A stretch of DNA of 62,795 bases from a virus: the IMG/VR virus record IMGVR_UViG_3300027754_000090, positions 1 through 62,795 of that record; one strand, written 5' to 3'. The stretch's first letter is position 1, and the number at the start of each line of letters is the position of its first letter. The notes below the pieces were generated by a model. That model had not been told where the DNA came from. It worked only from the letters and a program-made list of their open reading frames with translations, and ran no database searches. The position numbers were made by a program, and so were the translations under genes. This document shows positions 9,223 through 17,991 of the stretch, piece after piece.

Positions 9223-9228
9223 TAAATA
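9223..9228 (+). promoter_or_regulatory. Late promoter (TAAATA), leaderless
   Basis: CTAAATA directly after the terminator. A GTG start codon at 9234 is exactly 5 nt downstream, as in eight other late genes of the window. Confidence 0.7.
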
Positions 9229-9233
9229 TCTCA

Positions 9234-9788
9234 GTGAAACAACAAGTGATAACCCTGAACCAACACAGTATGTTGGCTGAGTCAGAAGTGATCACAGTGT
9301 ATACACTGTTTGATATCACCCACACTGGAGTATTAAAGATGTATGACTCCAGAGTAACGGAATTTGTGGATCAAGCGGGTCAGATTGTGCGTGACCGTAT
9401 CCAATGGTGTCGCAGTAGAAATCAGCAGAGAAACTGGGAGATTTTGGTGCAGCTAATCAGTTTACGAACTCAACCCACCATGTTAGCCAATCCTGAACTT
9501 CTGATCAATGCTGATTTGTCCAGTCTGGGATTGGGCGCTGGCTTTGCCTCCCCTCAAACAGTATGGTGTGCCAGTTTTTCCACTGAACATGCCCAGGTAT
9601 ACAGTACCAGTGACGACTATCTGGGCCAACTACGCGCCGAATGTCGCTTGGTACCCATGATCACTGGATTAACTGAAACTGCACAGATGTCCGATAGTTA
9701 TATTGAAACCCAGGGCGAATTTATCAATACTAGTTTTATTGTGTCTCAACCAATAACCGCTCAGCCGGCAACACCAAGGAGACAGTGA
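9234..9788 (+). CDS. Conserved T4-like phage protein, unknown function
   Basis: 184 residues from GTG at 9234, chosen by the 5-nt rule; an internal ATG at 9270 is the alternative. Contains EVITVYTLFDITHTGV and the segment QQRNWEILVQLISLRTQPT, typical of an uncharacterised family in T4-like phages. Its stop overlaps the next start (TGATG). Possibly virion-related because it is late and sits among structural genes. Confidence 0.7.
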   Translation: MKQQVITLNQHSMLAESEVITVYTLFDITHTGVLKMYDSRVTEFVDQAGQIVRDRIQWCRSRNQQRNWEILVQLISLRTQPTMLANPELLINADLSSLGLGAGFASPQTVWCASFSTEHAQVYSTSDDYLGQLRAECRLVPMITGLTETAQMSDSYIETQGEFINTSFIVSQPITAQPATPRRQ

Positions 9789-10060
9789 TGGTAACCACGG
9801 AAATTGAAAAAAACAATCTAGAAGCTCATACTGAATTATGTGCTGAGCGATATGATAATCTCCAGATCCAGTTATCCGCGATAGACAATCGCATGGACAG
9901 TATGGAGATTGCCATTGGTGATCTCAAGCAGATATTATGGGATATCAAGGACGCTAATCACAATCAACTAGTAGGCTGGGGCATGGGGCTAATAGTCACA
10001 CTGCTGGGCGCAATAGGAGTGTTGGCATTCTACATCATAACCAACGGTAAAACCGGATAA
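9788..10060 (+). CDS. Small coiled-coil protein with C-terminal membrane anchor (holin/XhlA-like candidate)
   Basis: 90 residues. A heptad-patterned helix (about 20-55, SAIDNRMDSMEIAIGDL) is followed by WDIKDANHN and one membrane span (LIVTLLGAIGVLAFYIIT, about 66-85). Architecture resembles haemolysin XhlA-like phage membrane proteins, but similarity is by layout only. Start ATG 9788 has AGGAGA 6 nt upstream and overlaps the previous stop. Confidence 0.6.
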   Translation: MVTTEIEKNNLEAHTELCAERYDNLQIQLSAIDNRMDSMEIAIGDLKQILWDIKDANHNQLVGWGMGLIVTLLGAIGVLAFYIITNGKTG

Positions 10061-10076
10061 ATTTGTCACCAAAAGC

Positions 10077-10082
10077 TAAATA
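10077..10082 (+). promoter_or_regulatory. Late promoter (TAAATA)
   Basis: AAGCTAAATACC; the ATG of the next gene is at 10104 after a short leader with ACAGGA. Confidence 0.65.
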
Positions 10083-10103
10083 CCAACAACAGGACCCATA
10101 CAA

Positions 10104-10991
10104 ATGAAACTTGATGATCTACAGTCACCCATGAATTCAGTTCAGCTGGCACAACTCTTAAAGAAGCATCACGGAATTCAGTTGCCAGTTGCTCAGCTAA
10201 CACCAGCCCGGGCACAGGGTATGCTGGAATCAGTGCAAACTCAACTGAATCAGTATCGCAACAGCAAATCTGCTCACCTTGCTGAGCAGGACAGCAACTA
10301 CACTGCCATGATGTTGGTGGAGCAGACACTGCGTGCTCGTGTTACTGAATACACTGAACCTTTGACTAGAAAAATTTCCAGATGGGGTCAGTCCGTAGCC
10401 AGTGCCATCAGCCCCGGAACTGGTGAAGCTTGGAGAAATTACACTGATAGCGACAGCTCTGCGGCCAGCTTAGCAAAGCGGATGCTTAGCGGAGCTAACA
10501 CAGGTGTGGAAGCAGCAAATTGGGCAGCAAGAAAACTCAAGAAAAGACCTAAACCCACCAAGGTCATGGAAAGCGCCATGGGCGAAGCCGAAGTGATACT
10601 GGCAGCCAAGGACCTGGCTGATCGTGTGCAGGATATGGTGGAAACACTGGGCAAGATGATCAATGAAGAGCTGCCCGCACTGACTGAAACTATCCGTGAC
10701 ACCATGGAAGCAACTCAGGCTGACACCTACAACACCAGCGCACTGGAAAGCCTCAATGCCACACTGGAAGCAGTGCGTGGCAGCAAAGAGTCACTGGATG
10801 TGGCAGCACGTTCACTGGCTGGCGAAGAACCCGCAGCGCCGGTTGATGCTGGCACCGATGAGTTTAGTGGTGATGTTACTGAACCAGAGCTGGGTGCAGA
10901 AGACACTGGTGAAGTTGCTGACGAACTCATGAATACTCCCGCAGTGGCCAGTGGTGGTAAAAAACAACCCCTGGGCCGTGGCAAGAGATAG
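10104..10991 (+). CDS. Putative virion-associated helical protein
   Basis: 295 residues. The central part (about 150-250) is strongly helical with regular hydrophobic spacing (LADRVQDMVETLGKMINEEL), then an acidic tail. It has a late promoter, so a virion or head-core role is plausible. The segment YRNSKSAHLAEQDSNYTAMM is a conserved-looking N-terminal motif, but I cannot name the family. Confidence 0.65.
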   Translation: MKLDDLQSPMNSVQLAQLLKKHHGIQLPVAQLTPARAQGMLESVQTQLNQYRNSKSAHLAEQDSNYTAMMLVEQTLRARVTEYTEPLTRKISRWGQSVASAISPGTGEAWRNYTDSDSSAASLAKRMLSGANTGVEAANWAARKLKKRPKPTKVMESAMGEAEVILAAKDLADRVQDMVETLGKMINEELPALTETIRDTMEATQADTYNTSALESLNATLEAVRGSKESLDVAARSLAGEEPAAPVDAGTDEFSGDVTEPELGAEDTGEVADELMNTPAVASGGKKQPLGRGKR

Positions 10992-10998
10992 GTAACCA

Positions 10999-11562
10999 AT
11001 GCCGTCATTTAAACCTGATCCCAGAATTCAAAATCAAATTCTCACCCTACTGAGTCTGTGGGTTGACAAAGTGGAATCATCGGCTAATCTGGATGAAGAT
11101 CGCAGCAGATTACTCCAGCCCACCATGCCCACTAAAACATTTCTGCAAATGTTGAATAACGTGAGTGGAAACAGACTGAGTTATGAAACACTGGCTCAGT
11201 ATATACAGAATATACCGGCTATCAGTGCATTGGTGGATCCTGCCAACACCAATAAAAACACTATTGCTGTGCTGGATCCTAATGCAGAGCCCATGGCTGA
11301 CATGGGAACAGATCAACCAGCAGATGAACTAGCTGCTGAGCAGCCAGCACCTGATCTAGTTGCTGAACCACCAGCTGATGACATGGGCACCGAGCCCATG
11401 CCTGCGCCACCAGCAATGCCAGCACCTGCTGAGCCAGTCATGCCTGCACCTGCTGAGCCAGTCATGCCTGCACCTGCTGAGCCAGTCATGACTGCTGGGC
11501 CAGATCGTGCGAGTATTGTGGCACAGATGGCCAAGCGAGCACGTGACCGCGCACGCCGGTAG
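10999..11562 (+). CDS. Unknown protein with Pro/Ala/Met repeat linker
   Basis: 187 residues. The N-terminal helical domain (about 1-90) is followed by a low-complexity acidic Pro/Ala region with three tandem copies of MPAPAEPV (24-nt DNA repeats near 11410-11485). A short basic end (AKRARDRARR) closes it. Lies 7 nt after the previous gene. The repeat number may vary between isolates. Confidence 0.6.
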   Translation: MPSFKPDPRIQNQILTLLSLWVDKVESSANLDEDRSRLLQPTMPTKTFLQMLNNVSGNRLSYETLAQYIQNIPAISALVDPANTNKNTIAVLDPNAEPMADMGTDQPADELAAEQPAPDLVAEPPADDMGTEPMPAPPAMPAPAEPVMPAPAEPVMPAPAEPVMTAGPDRASIVAQMAKRARDRARR

Positions 11563-11604
11563 TAGTAAAATGTGCTATACTATATGTATAGTTAATATAT
11601 ATAC

Positions 11605-12282
11605 ATGATTACTCCCAGATTTCCCTATCAGAAACTCAGCCGCGAAACCTTGGAAGGCAGCAGAAAGTACGCTCTGCCTGATGGTCAGCGAGTCTCCAGT
11701 GTAACCACTATTCTGGAAGCCACCAAGAGTGCAGAAAGCAAACAAGCACTGGATAATTGGAGAAAAAGAGTGGGTGCTCAGCAAGCTCAGCAAATCACCA
11801 CAGAAGCAGCCAGTCGTGGAACCAGAATGCACAAGTGGCTGGAAAATTATATGTGTGATGACGCCATGGGCGAACCTGGCAGCAATCCCTATAGCCAGCA
11901 AAGCTATAAAATGGCATCAGGCATCGTTGAGAACTTTCTAACTCCCAATGTCACTGAAATCTACGGTACAGAAGTCAGCTTGTATTATCCAGGACTATAT
12001 GCTGGTACCACGGACTGTGTAGCTAACTGGCAAGGTGAAGTCAGCATACTGGATTTCAAGCAAACCAACAAGCCCAAAAAAACCGAGTGGGTTCAGGATT
12101 ACTTTCTGCAATTGTGTGCCTATGCACTAGCCCATAATGAGGTTTATGACACAAATATCAGTCAGGGAGTAATTCTAATGTGCAGTCAGGAGTATGAACT
12201 ACAGCACTGGGTGATTGCTGGGGCAGAATTTGAGGCACATACTCAAAAATGGATCCAGCGAGTCGACGATTTTTATCGCTAA
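11605..12282 (+). CDS. PD-(D/E)XK exonuclease (RecB/MGME1-like)
   Basis: 225 residues. Order of motifs fits the RecB-nuclease family: TRMHKWLE (about 74), YGTEVSLYYPGLYAGTTDCV (about 116, giving the G-x-x-D), ILDFKQTNKPK (about 151, the D-x-K catalytic pair) and YFLQLCAYALAH (about 169, the QxxxY motif). Such stand-alone nucleases are common in T4-like marine phages and are proposed to process DNA ends during replication or recombination. An AT-rich promoter region with TATACT (11577-11582) lies upstream; no Shine-Dalgarno. Confidence 0.85.
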   Translation: MITPRFPYQKLSRETLEGSRKYALPDGQRVSSVTTILEATKSAESKQALDNWRKRVGAQQAQQITTEAASRGTRMHKWLENYMCDDAMGEPGSNPYSQQSYKMASGIVENFLTPNVTEIYGTEVSLYYPGLYAGTTDCVANWQGEVSILDFKQTNKPKKTEWVQDYFLQLCAYALAHNEVYDTNISQGVILMCSQEYELQHWVIAGAEFEAHTQKWIQRVDDFYR

Positions 12283-12285
12283 ATA
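12280..12285 (+). promoter_or_regulatory. Late promoter (TAAATA)
   Basis: CGCTAAATACC overlaps the stop codon of the exonuclease gene; a short leader with ACAGGA precedes the ATG at 12306. Confidence 0.65.
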
Positions 12286-12305
12286 CCTGACAACAGGAAC
12301 TCATC

Positions 12306-12803
12306 ATGGCTATAACACAAATCAGTAAGATCACGGTACGCAAAGGGCGCAAAGAAAATTTACCACAACTAGCTGCTGGTGAGCTGGGCTGGGCGGTGGA
12401 CACTCAGCAATTGTATATCGGCAATGGCTCACTGAGTGATGGAGCACCAGCCGCAGGCAATACCGAAGTGCTCACTGAGCACAGTGCCACGCCATTGAAC
12501 AATGGCTATTCCAGTGCCACACTCGCAGCTAGTGTGTCAGTAGCCACACCTTTTTATCAGTTTGCCTGGGCTGACCACCCAGTGGGAGTACTGAAGTTCA
12601 GTGTGCGACGTGGTAGTGACTATCAGTTGAATGAGGTTATATTTGCTTATAATGGTGGCACGGTCAACATTACCACACGGCAAGTGGGACTCACCAGCAA
12701 CGTCACTGTTACCGCAGTAGTGAGCACAAATTTTATTGTGTTTAAATATGTTAACAGCGGCGCAGCAGCCACGATAAATTTCAAGAGAGAAGATTACCTC
12801 TAA
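12306..12803 (+). CDS. Fibre/baseplate-associated virion protein
   Basis: 165 residues. The N-terminus (KITVRKGRKENLPQLAAGEL, then GWAVDTQQLYIGNG) is the conserved fibre-attachment type motif with a GDG-like turn found in many phage tail proteins. The remainder is beta-rich (NEVIFAYNGGTVNITTRQVG). A late promoter lies upstream. Probably a small tail-fibre or appendage component. Confidence 0.75.
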   Translation: MAITQISKITVRKGRKENLPQLAAGELGWAVDTQQLYIGNGSLSDGAPAAGNTEVLTEHSATPLNNGYSSATLAASVSVATPFYQFAWADHPVGVLKFSVRRGSDYQLNEVIFAYNGGTVNITTRQVGLTSNVTVTAVVSTNFIVFKYVNSGAAATINFKREDYL

Positions 12804-12807
12804 CCTC

Positions 12808-13251
12808 ATGAATTGGTATCAACCACTGGACAAACGCATTCTGGAGTGGCGTCGCTGGAGATTACAATTACCTGAAGACATCCCAGCAGCCATGCTGGAA
12901 ATACAGGAGTTCTGGCACACCGCTCCTATCAAGAAAGTCACCAATCTCACAGACGATCAGGCCATGTGGCCCTCGCCCTGGGCGTTGTTTGACACCCATA
13001 GTTACTGTGGTCATCTCAGAGCACTGGGCATGTTTTACACCCTGTGCATGGTGCCCAGATTTCGTCAGTTAAATCCTGAAATCTGGATCTTATACAACAC
13101 TGTGGGCGAACGCATGGTTATAGCTGTGGCGGATCAGGGAAAATATGTGCTTAATTTCCATCCGCATCAGGTGGTAAATATCCAGTCAGTTACTGCTGAG
13201 CCTCAGCAGATCATCAAGTTTTACCCAGAAGATTTTAAAAAATTGGAATAA
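12808..13251 (+). CDS. Conserved phage protein of unknown function
   Basis: 147 residues, Trp-rich (MNWYQPLDKRILEWRRWRLQ; EIWILYNTVGERMVI). Soluble alpha/beta pattern. It sits 4 nt before nrdA and probably shares its transcript, but no nucleotide-metabolism motif is visible. Confidence 0.65.
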   Translation: MNWYQPLDKRILEWRRWRLQLPEDIPAAMLEIQEFWHTAPIKKVTNLTDDQAMWPSPWALFDTHSYCGHLRALGMFYTLCMVPRFRQLNPEIWILYNTVGERMVIAVADQGKYVLNFHPHQVVNIQSVTAEPQQIIKFYPEDFKKLE

Positions 13252-13254
13252 CAT

Positions 13255-14337
13255 ATGAGTCAAGTTACCGTTATCAAACGCAAGGGCGCAAAAGCGCCGT
13301 TGGATCTAGAGAAGTTGCATCGTGTGGTATTTTGGGCATGTGAAGGTATCACTGGCGTGAGCCCTAGTGAAGTGGAAATCCGCAGCAGCTTGCAATTTTA
13401 CGATGGCATCAAGACCACCAATATCCAGGAGACACTGATCAAAAGTGCTGCGGATTTAATCAGTGAAGATTCGCCCAACTATCAGTATGTGGCCGGCAGG
13501 TTGATCAGCTATCACCTCAGAAAAGAAGTCTATGGTGACTATAAACCCTGGCACATCAAGCGGTTGGTGGATCAGAATGTGGAACTGGGCCTGTATGATA
13601 CTGAAATTTCCACAGCCTACACTGATGCCGAATGGGATAAGATCAACAGCATGATCCGCCATGATCGTGACAGTGAACTGACTTATGTGGGCATGGAGCA
13701 GATGCGTGGCAAGTACCTGGTACAGAATCGTGTCACTGGCAGCATTTATGAGACACCACAAGTATGTTATATTCTCATAGCAGCCACCTTGTTTCAGAAG
13801 TATCCAGCTGAGACTCGCCTACACTGGGTCAAAGAATACTACGAAGCCATTAGCACTCACCTGATCAGCCTGCCCACGCCAGTGATGGCTGGAGTCAGAA
13901 CACCACAGCGACAGTTCAGCAGTTGCGTGTTGATCGAGACTGGTGACAGCCTGGACAGCATCAATGCCACCAGCAGTGCCATTGTGAAATACGTAAGTCA
14001 AAAAGCTGGCATTGGCATCGGTGGTGGTAGGATTCGTGCGTTGAACTCGCCTATTCGCCGTGGTGATGCGTATCATACTGGTGTGATTCCGTTCTACAAA
14101 TTGTTTCAGAGTGCGGTTAAAAGTTGTAGCCAAGGGGGAGTAAGATCTGGTTGTGTGCATATTGATTCATACGTGAACAAGTTAACAGGATTTGAATTTT
14201 GTGGTGAAGAATATCATAGCGGGGAAATTATAGAAAAAGATGGCAAGGAGATAAATATTGATGAAGTATTAGCTATACTAGCCTATCTAATAGATGACGA
14301 TGAACGAGAAACATACTTGCAAACTTTGCTCAAGTGA
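13255..14337 (+). CDS. nrdA: Ribonucleotide reductase large subunit, N-terminal part, fused to split-intein N fragment
   Basis: 360 residues. Residues 1-299 match class Ia NrdA: N-terminal ATP cone, then QFSSCVLIETGDSLDSINAT (first active-site Cys) and KSCSQGGVRSG. The chain then runs into a 61-residue foreign piece starting at Cys300 (codon 14152), CVHIDSYVNKLTGFEFCGEE, and stops at 14337. This piece has the Cys1 and KEINIDEV features of an intein N fragment. The rest of NrdA is encoded at 14800-16581, with SATLYYPIWH exactly continuing the reductase sequence. Protein trans-splicing would rebuild NrdA. The intein and nuclease region is visibly more AT-rich than the flanks. Confidence 0.9.
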   Translation: MSQVTVIKRKGAKAPLDLEKLHRVVFWACEGITGVSPSEVEIRSSLQFYDGIKTTNIQETLIKSAADLISEDSPNYQYVAGRLISYHLRKEVYGDYKPWHIKRLVDQNVELGLYDTEISTAYTDAEWDKINSMIRHDRDSELTYVGMEQMRGKYLVQNRVTGSIYETPQVCYILIAATLFQKYPAETRLHWVKEYYEAISTHLISLPTPVMAGVRTPQRQFSSCVLIETGDSLDSINATSSAIVKYVSQKAGIGIGGGRIRALNSPIRRGDAYHTGVIPFYKLFQSAVKSCSQGGVRSGCVHIDSYVNKLTGFEFCGEEYHSGEIIEKDGKEINIDEVLAILAYLIDDDERETYLQTLLK

Positions 14338-14825
14338 AATATCACAATTGCAAAGACATTTGACTATTAAACACCACGGCATACTGTTGGTGGAATATTT
14401 AGAAAAATTCAATTGCGGTGCAGAGTAGTCATAAAAATGGAAAGATTGTTCGTGAATTCAGTTATGACGATTTTAAATCGTATAGTTCTGCTGTGTTCAC
14501 TGCTACTAAGTTGGCAATATCATTGTATGGTGATGAAATTGATAGCCCGAATAGAGAAATTTTAGGAAAAGTACATGCTAGTCAGGGTTTCGCACTAAAT
14601 CATAAATATTCTAAATATGGCGGATTCGTGAACAAGGTGCATCCACTATTATTGGGATCAAAGCAGAACTTACAACTGATTTCCAAAGCAGACAACCAAA
14701 GAAAAGGTCAATATTGTTACATAACACTTGACGAATTAAGAACATACGGTACTATTCTCCATGATCAAAGCATATCAAAACAATTTAAGGACAGAGTAAG
14801 TGAAATTTTTATCGAAAAACGTTAA
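14294..14825 (+). pseudogene. HNH homing endonuclease gene nested between the split nrdA halves (frameshifted)
   Basis: Starts at ATG 14294 inside the intein-N coding end. The first frame gives a C2H2-like zinc finger, HTCKLCSSEISQLQRHLTIK, and stops at 14428. The +1 frame continues from about 14418 with QSSHKNGKIVREFSYDDFKS and an HNH-type core, LNHKYSKYGGFVNKVHPLLL then NLQLISKADNQRKG, ending at 14825. One extra or missing base near 14418-14426 separates the halves. This could be real decay, programmed frameshifting or an assembly error. It overlaps the intein-C start by 26 nt. The position between intein halves matches the fractured-gene arrangement known from marine phage metagenomes. Confidence 0.75.
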
Positions 14826-16581
14826 GATAAGTGAAGTAGACATCGGTGATTTCGTACTAGCATGTAACATCAAAACGCAAACTGACGTATATAGAAGTGT
14901 CCTAAACACCATGCGTCCTGTTGTGGAATCCCATGATCAAGTGGAAATTATTGCCGAAAACGGAGCTACGCTGGTTACGAGTACCACACATCCTACTGCG
15001 ATTAATGATGGTTCTGAAATCAAGTATGTTAAGGGTGGCGACATAACAACAGACGATTATGTAGTTTCTATCCAAAACAAAAAAATAAAAGTAAGGACTG
15101 TCAACAAACCAAATGTTAACACCCAGTATGCGGATTTTAGTATAGACGAACATGAAAATTACTATGCCGGTAGAGATCCAAACAACTTATTATTAGCACA
15201 TAATAGTGCTACACTGTATTACCCCATCTGGCACCTGGAAGTGGAAGACCTGCTGGTGCTGAAGAACAACAAGGGCACTGAAGATAATCGCATTCGTCAC
15301 ATGGATTATGGTGTGCAATTCAACAAACTGATGTATGAGCGGTTACTGGGTGGTGGCAATATCACATTGTTCAGTCCCAGTGATGTGCCAGGGCTGTATG
15401 ATGCTTTCTTTGCTGATACTGACCAGTTCACTAAATTGTATGAAGCTGCTGAGGCCAATCCAGCAATTCGCAAGAAGACCATCAAAGCCGCAGATCTGTT
15501 CAGCCAGTTTGCGCAGGAACGCAAGGATACTGGCCGCATCTATCTACAGAATGTGGATCATGCCAATAGCCATAGCCCGTTTAAGTCTGACATTGCTCCT
15601 ATTCGCCAAAGTAATTTGTGCGCCGAGATAGACCTCCCCACCAAACCACTGAACGAAGTCAATGATCCTGATGGTGAAATCGCACTGTGTACCCTGTCAG
15701 CCATCAACTGGGGCATGATACTGGACCCTGCTGACTTTGCCAAACCCTGTGAACTGGCAGTGCGTGGTCTGGATGCCCTGCTGACATACCAGCATTATCC
15801 AGTACCAGCGGCCAAAAACAGCACTGATTTATACCGCCCACTGGGTATTGGCATCATCAATTTCGCCTACTGGCTAGCCAAGAACGGGTATACTTATACC
15901 AACAGTACCTGTTTACCAGCCGTGGATGAATACATGGAAGCCATGAGTTATTATCTGATCAAAACCAGCATAACACTGGCCCAGGAATTTGGGCCCTGCG
16001 CTGGCTGGCAAAATCTTAAATATGCTGATGGTGTGTTGCCAGTGGATACTCGCAAATCCGATGTGGATGATCTGGTACCCTATACCGAGAGAATGCCCTG
16101 GGACCTGCTGAGGAATCAGGTGGTTAAAACTGGCATTCGCAATGCCACGCTGATGGCACTGATGCCCAGTGAAACCAGTAGTCAGGTCAGCAACAGCACC
16201 AATGGTATCGAACCAGTGCGCAGTCTGATCACTACTAAGCAGAGCAAGCATGGTGTGCTGAAGCAGGTGGTTCCAGAGTTCCGCAAGCTCAAGAACAAAT
16301 ACGAGTTACTGTGGAATCAACGCAGTCCCGAAGGATATTTGCGCATCTGTGCGGTGTTACAGAAATGGGTAGACCAGGGTATCAGCGTAAACACCAGTTA
16401 TAACCCGCGTTTTTATGCTGAGGAAAAGATCCCCATGAGTGAGATGTTGAAGCATATCCTAATGTTTTACAAGCTGGGTGGCAAACAACTCTACTACAAT
16501 CAAACAAATGATAACCAGGGCGAGATCAATATGGACAAGATAACTGATCCGGTTGACGCCTGTGACAGTTGTGTTTTATAA
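14800..16581 (+). CDS. nrdA: Split-intein C fragment fused to ribonucleotide reductase large subunit, C-terminal part
   Basis: 593 residues from GTG 14800. Residues 1-135 are the intein C fragment: ISEVDIGDFVLACNIKTQTD, TSTTHPTAI (block B His), GGDITTDDYVV, and the C-terminal LLLAHN before Ser+1 (codon 15205). Residues 136-593 are NrdA: LYYPIWHLEVEDLLVLKNNK, NLCAEI, the second active-site Cys in ALCTLSAINWG, PSETSSQ, and the C-terminal redox pair CDSC (…DACDSCVL). It reduces ribonucleotides with NrdB. The intein split lies very early (61 residues plus 135 residues), like atypically split phage inteins. Confidence 0.9.
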   Translation: MKFLSKNVKISEVDIGDFVLACNIKTQTDVYRSVLNTMRPVVESHDQVEIIAENGATLVTSTTHPTAINDGSEIKYVKGGDITTDDYVVSIQNKKIKVRTVNKPNVNTQYADFSIDEHENYYAGRDPNNLLLAHNSATLYYPIWHLEVEDLLVLKNNKGTEDNRIRHMDYGVQFNKLMYERLLGGGNITLFSPSDVPGLYDAFFADTDQFTKLYEAAEANPAIRKKTIKAADLFSQFAQERKDTGRIYLQNVDHANSHSPFKSDIAPIRQSNLCAEIDLPTKPLNEVNDPDGEIALCTLSAINWGMILDPADFAKPCELAVRGLDALLTYQHYPVPAAKNSTDLYRPLGIGIINFAYWLAKNGYTYTNSTCLPAVDEYMEAMSYYLIKTSITLAQEFGPCAGWQNLKYADGVLPVDTRKSDVDDLVPYTERMPWDLLRNQVVKTGIRNATLMALMPSETSSQVSNSTNGIEPVRSLITTKQSKHGVLKQVVPEFRKLKNKYELLWNQRSPEGYLRICAVLQKWVDQGISVNTSYNPRFYAEEKIPMSEMLKHILMFYKLGGKQLYYNQTNDNQGEINMDKITDPVDACDSCVL

Positions 16582-16598
16582 TAGTTAAGGGTAGGTAA

Positions 16599-17729
16599 AT
16601 GCAATCAGTTTTCAATCAACAGGTATCAGACCATCTGACCGCCAAGGCATTTCTAGATACATCTGGTAGTTTAGGTATGCAGCGTTATGACACGCTGAAA
16701 TACAAGCAATTTGATAAATTAACTGACAAACAGTTGGGATTTTTTTGGCGTCCCGACGAAGTAGATATTAACAAAGACAGCAAGGACTTTAAAGACCTTA
16801 CTGAACACGAGAAGCACATTTTCACCAGCAATCTCAAACGGCAGATACTGCTGGATAGTGTGCAAGGTCGCAGTCCCAGCTTGGCATTTCTACCCATCGT
16901 GACTCTGCCAGAGATCGAAGCTTGGATTCAGACCTGGAGCTTCAATGAGACCATTCATAGCCGCAGCTATACTCACATCATTCGCAATGTGTATCATGAC
17001 CCAAGTAAAGTATTTGATGAGATCATGAACATTGCTGAGATTGTGGATTGCGCCAATGAAATTACCAAGAACTACGATGATCTGCTGACACAGACTCAGT
17101 GGTATAATCTACTGGGTGCTGGGGTCCACACAGTCAATGGCAAGGAAATCACTGTGTCATTGTATGAGCTCAAGCGTCTGCTGTGGCTTAGTATGATGAG
17201 CGTGAATGTGCTGGAAGGGCTGCGATTCTATGTGAGCTTTGCTTGCAGCTGGGCGTTCGCCGAGGTCAAGAAGATGGAAGGCAACGCCAAGATCATCAAA
17301 CTGATCTGCCGTGATGAGAATGTGCATTTGGCTGGCACGCAGGCTCTGCTGAAACTATTGCCCAAAGACGACCCGGATTTTGAGACCATTCGCGCTGACA
17401 CGCAGGCTGAATGTATTCAGTTATTCAAAGACGCAGCAGCTCAGGAAAAGGCCTGGGCTCATTATCTGTTCAAAGATGGCAGCATGATTGGCCTCAACGA
17501 GTCTCTGCTGTGTGATTATGTAGATTATATCTGTGCCAAGCGTATGGCATCAGTAGGCTTGCAGTGTGATTGGCGCGTACCCAGCAGCAATCCCCTGCCC
17601 TGGACTAATAAATGGATTGCTGGCAGTGAAGTTCAGGTGGCTCCCCAGGAAACTGAAATTAGCTCCTACACTATTGGCGCAGTAAAGCAGGATTTAGACG
17701 ACAACTCATTTAAAGGATTTAGCTTATGA
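16599..17729 (+). CDS. nrdB: Ribonucleotide reductase small subunit, class Ia
   Basis: 376 residues. Di-iron ligand motifs are all present: FFWRPDEVD, ETIHSRSYTHII (Glu, His and the radical Tyr), NVLEGLRFY, and CRDENVHLAG. The C-terminal SFKGFSL is the tail that docks to NrdA. Length equals the E. coli protein. GGGTAGGT about 6 nt before ATG acts as the ribosome binding site. Overlaps the glutaredoxin gene by 4 nt, forming an nrdA-nrdB-grx operon. Confidence 0.95.
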   Translation: MQSVFNQQVSDHLTAKAFLDTSGSLGMQRYDTLKYKQFDKLTDKQLGFFWRPDEVDINKDSKDFKDLTEHEKHIFTSNLKRQILLDSVQGRSPSLAFLPIVTLPEIEAWIQTWSFNETIHSRSYTHIIRNVYHDPSKVFDEIMNIAEIVDCANEITKNYDDLLTQTQWYNLLGAGVHTVNGKEITVSLYELKRLLWLSMMSVNVLEGLRFYVSFACSWAFAEVKKMEGNAKIIKLICRDENVHLAGTQALLKLLPKDDPDFETIRADTQAECIQLFKDAAAQEKAWAHYLFKDGSMIGLNESLLCDYVDYICAKRMASVGLQCDWRVPSSNPLPWTNKWIAGSEVQVAPQETEISSYTIGAVKQDLDDNSFKGFSL

Positions 17730-17983
17730 AAACATTAACAGTATATTCCACACCCAATTGTACACACTGCCAGCAGGCAAAGCAGTATCTAACTGAATTG
17801 TCTGTGCCTTTCAACGAAATAAATCTGCACGATGATGTTGCCAGCTTGGAGTTCATTAAACAGCAAGGACATCGCAGTGTGCCTCAGATCTATATGGGCA
17901 GCACACAGTTTGTTTCGGGATGGACTGAGTTGCAGAATATGTCACTGCCACGAATCCAGGAACGCATGAGAATCCAGGGATAA
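17726..17983 (+). CDS. Glutaredoxin (reductant for ribonucleotide reductase)
   Basis: 85 residues, typical glutaredoxin length. Active site CTHC in STPNCTHCQQAKQYL (about 8-22), then the cis-Pro motif RSVPQIYMG (about 51) and the GG-like FVSGW. ATGA overlap with nrdB. Expected to recycle the NrdA C-terminal cysteines, as T4 NrdC does. Confidence 0.93.
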   Translation: MKTLTVYSTPNCTHCQQAKQYLTELSVPFNEINLHDDVASLEFIKQQGHRSVPQIYMGSTQFVSGWTELQNMSLPRIQERMRIQG

Positions 17984-17986
17984 ATA
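17981..17986 (+). promoter_or_regulatory. Late promoter (TAAATA), leaderless
   Basis: GATAAATA overlaps the glutaredoxin stop; ATG at 17992 lies exactly 5 nt downstream and there is no Shine-Dalgarno. Confidence 0.7.
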
Positions 17987-17991
17987 TCAAT

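Noticed and set aside
13255-16581. NrdA read as simply broken by frameshifts
   Set aside because: The inserted pieces have intein Cys1, block B His and HN/Ser ends, and the reductase sequence joins exactly across them.
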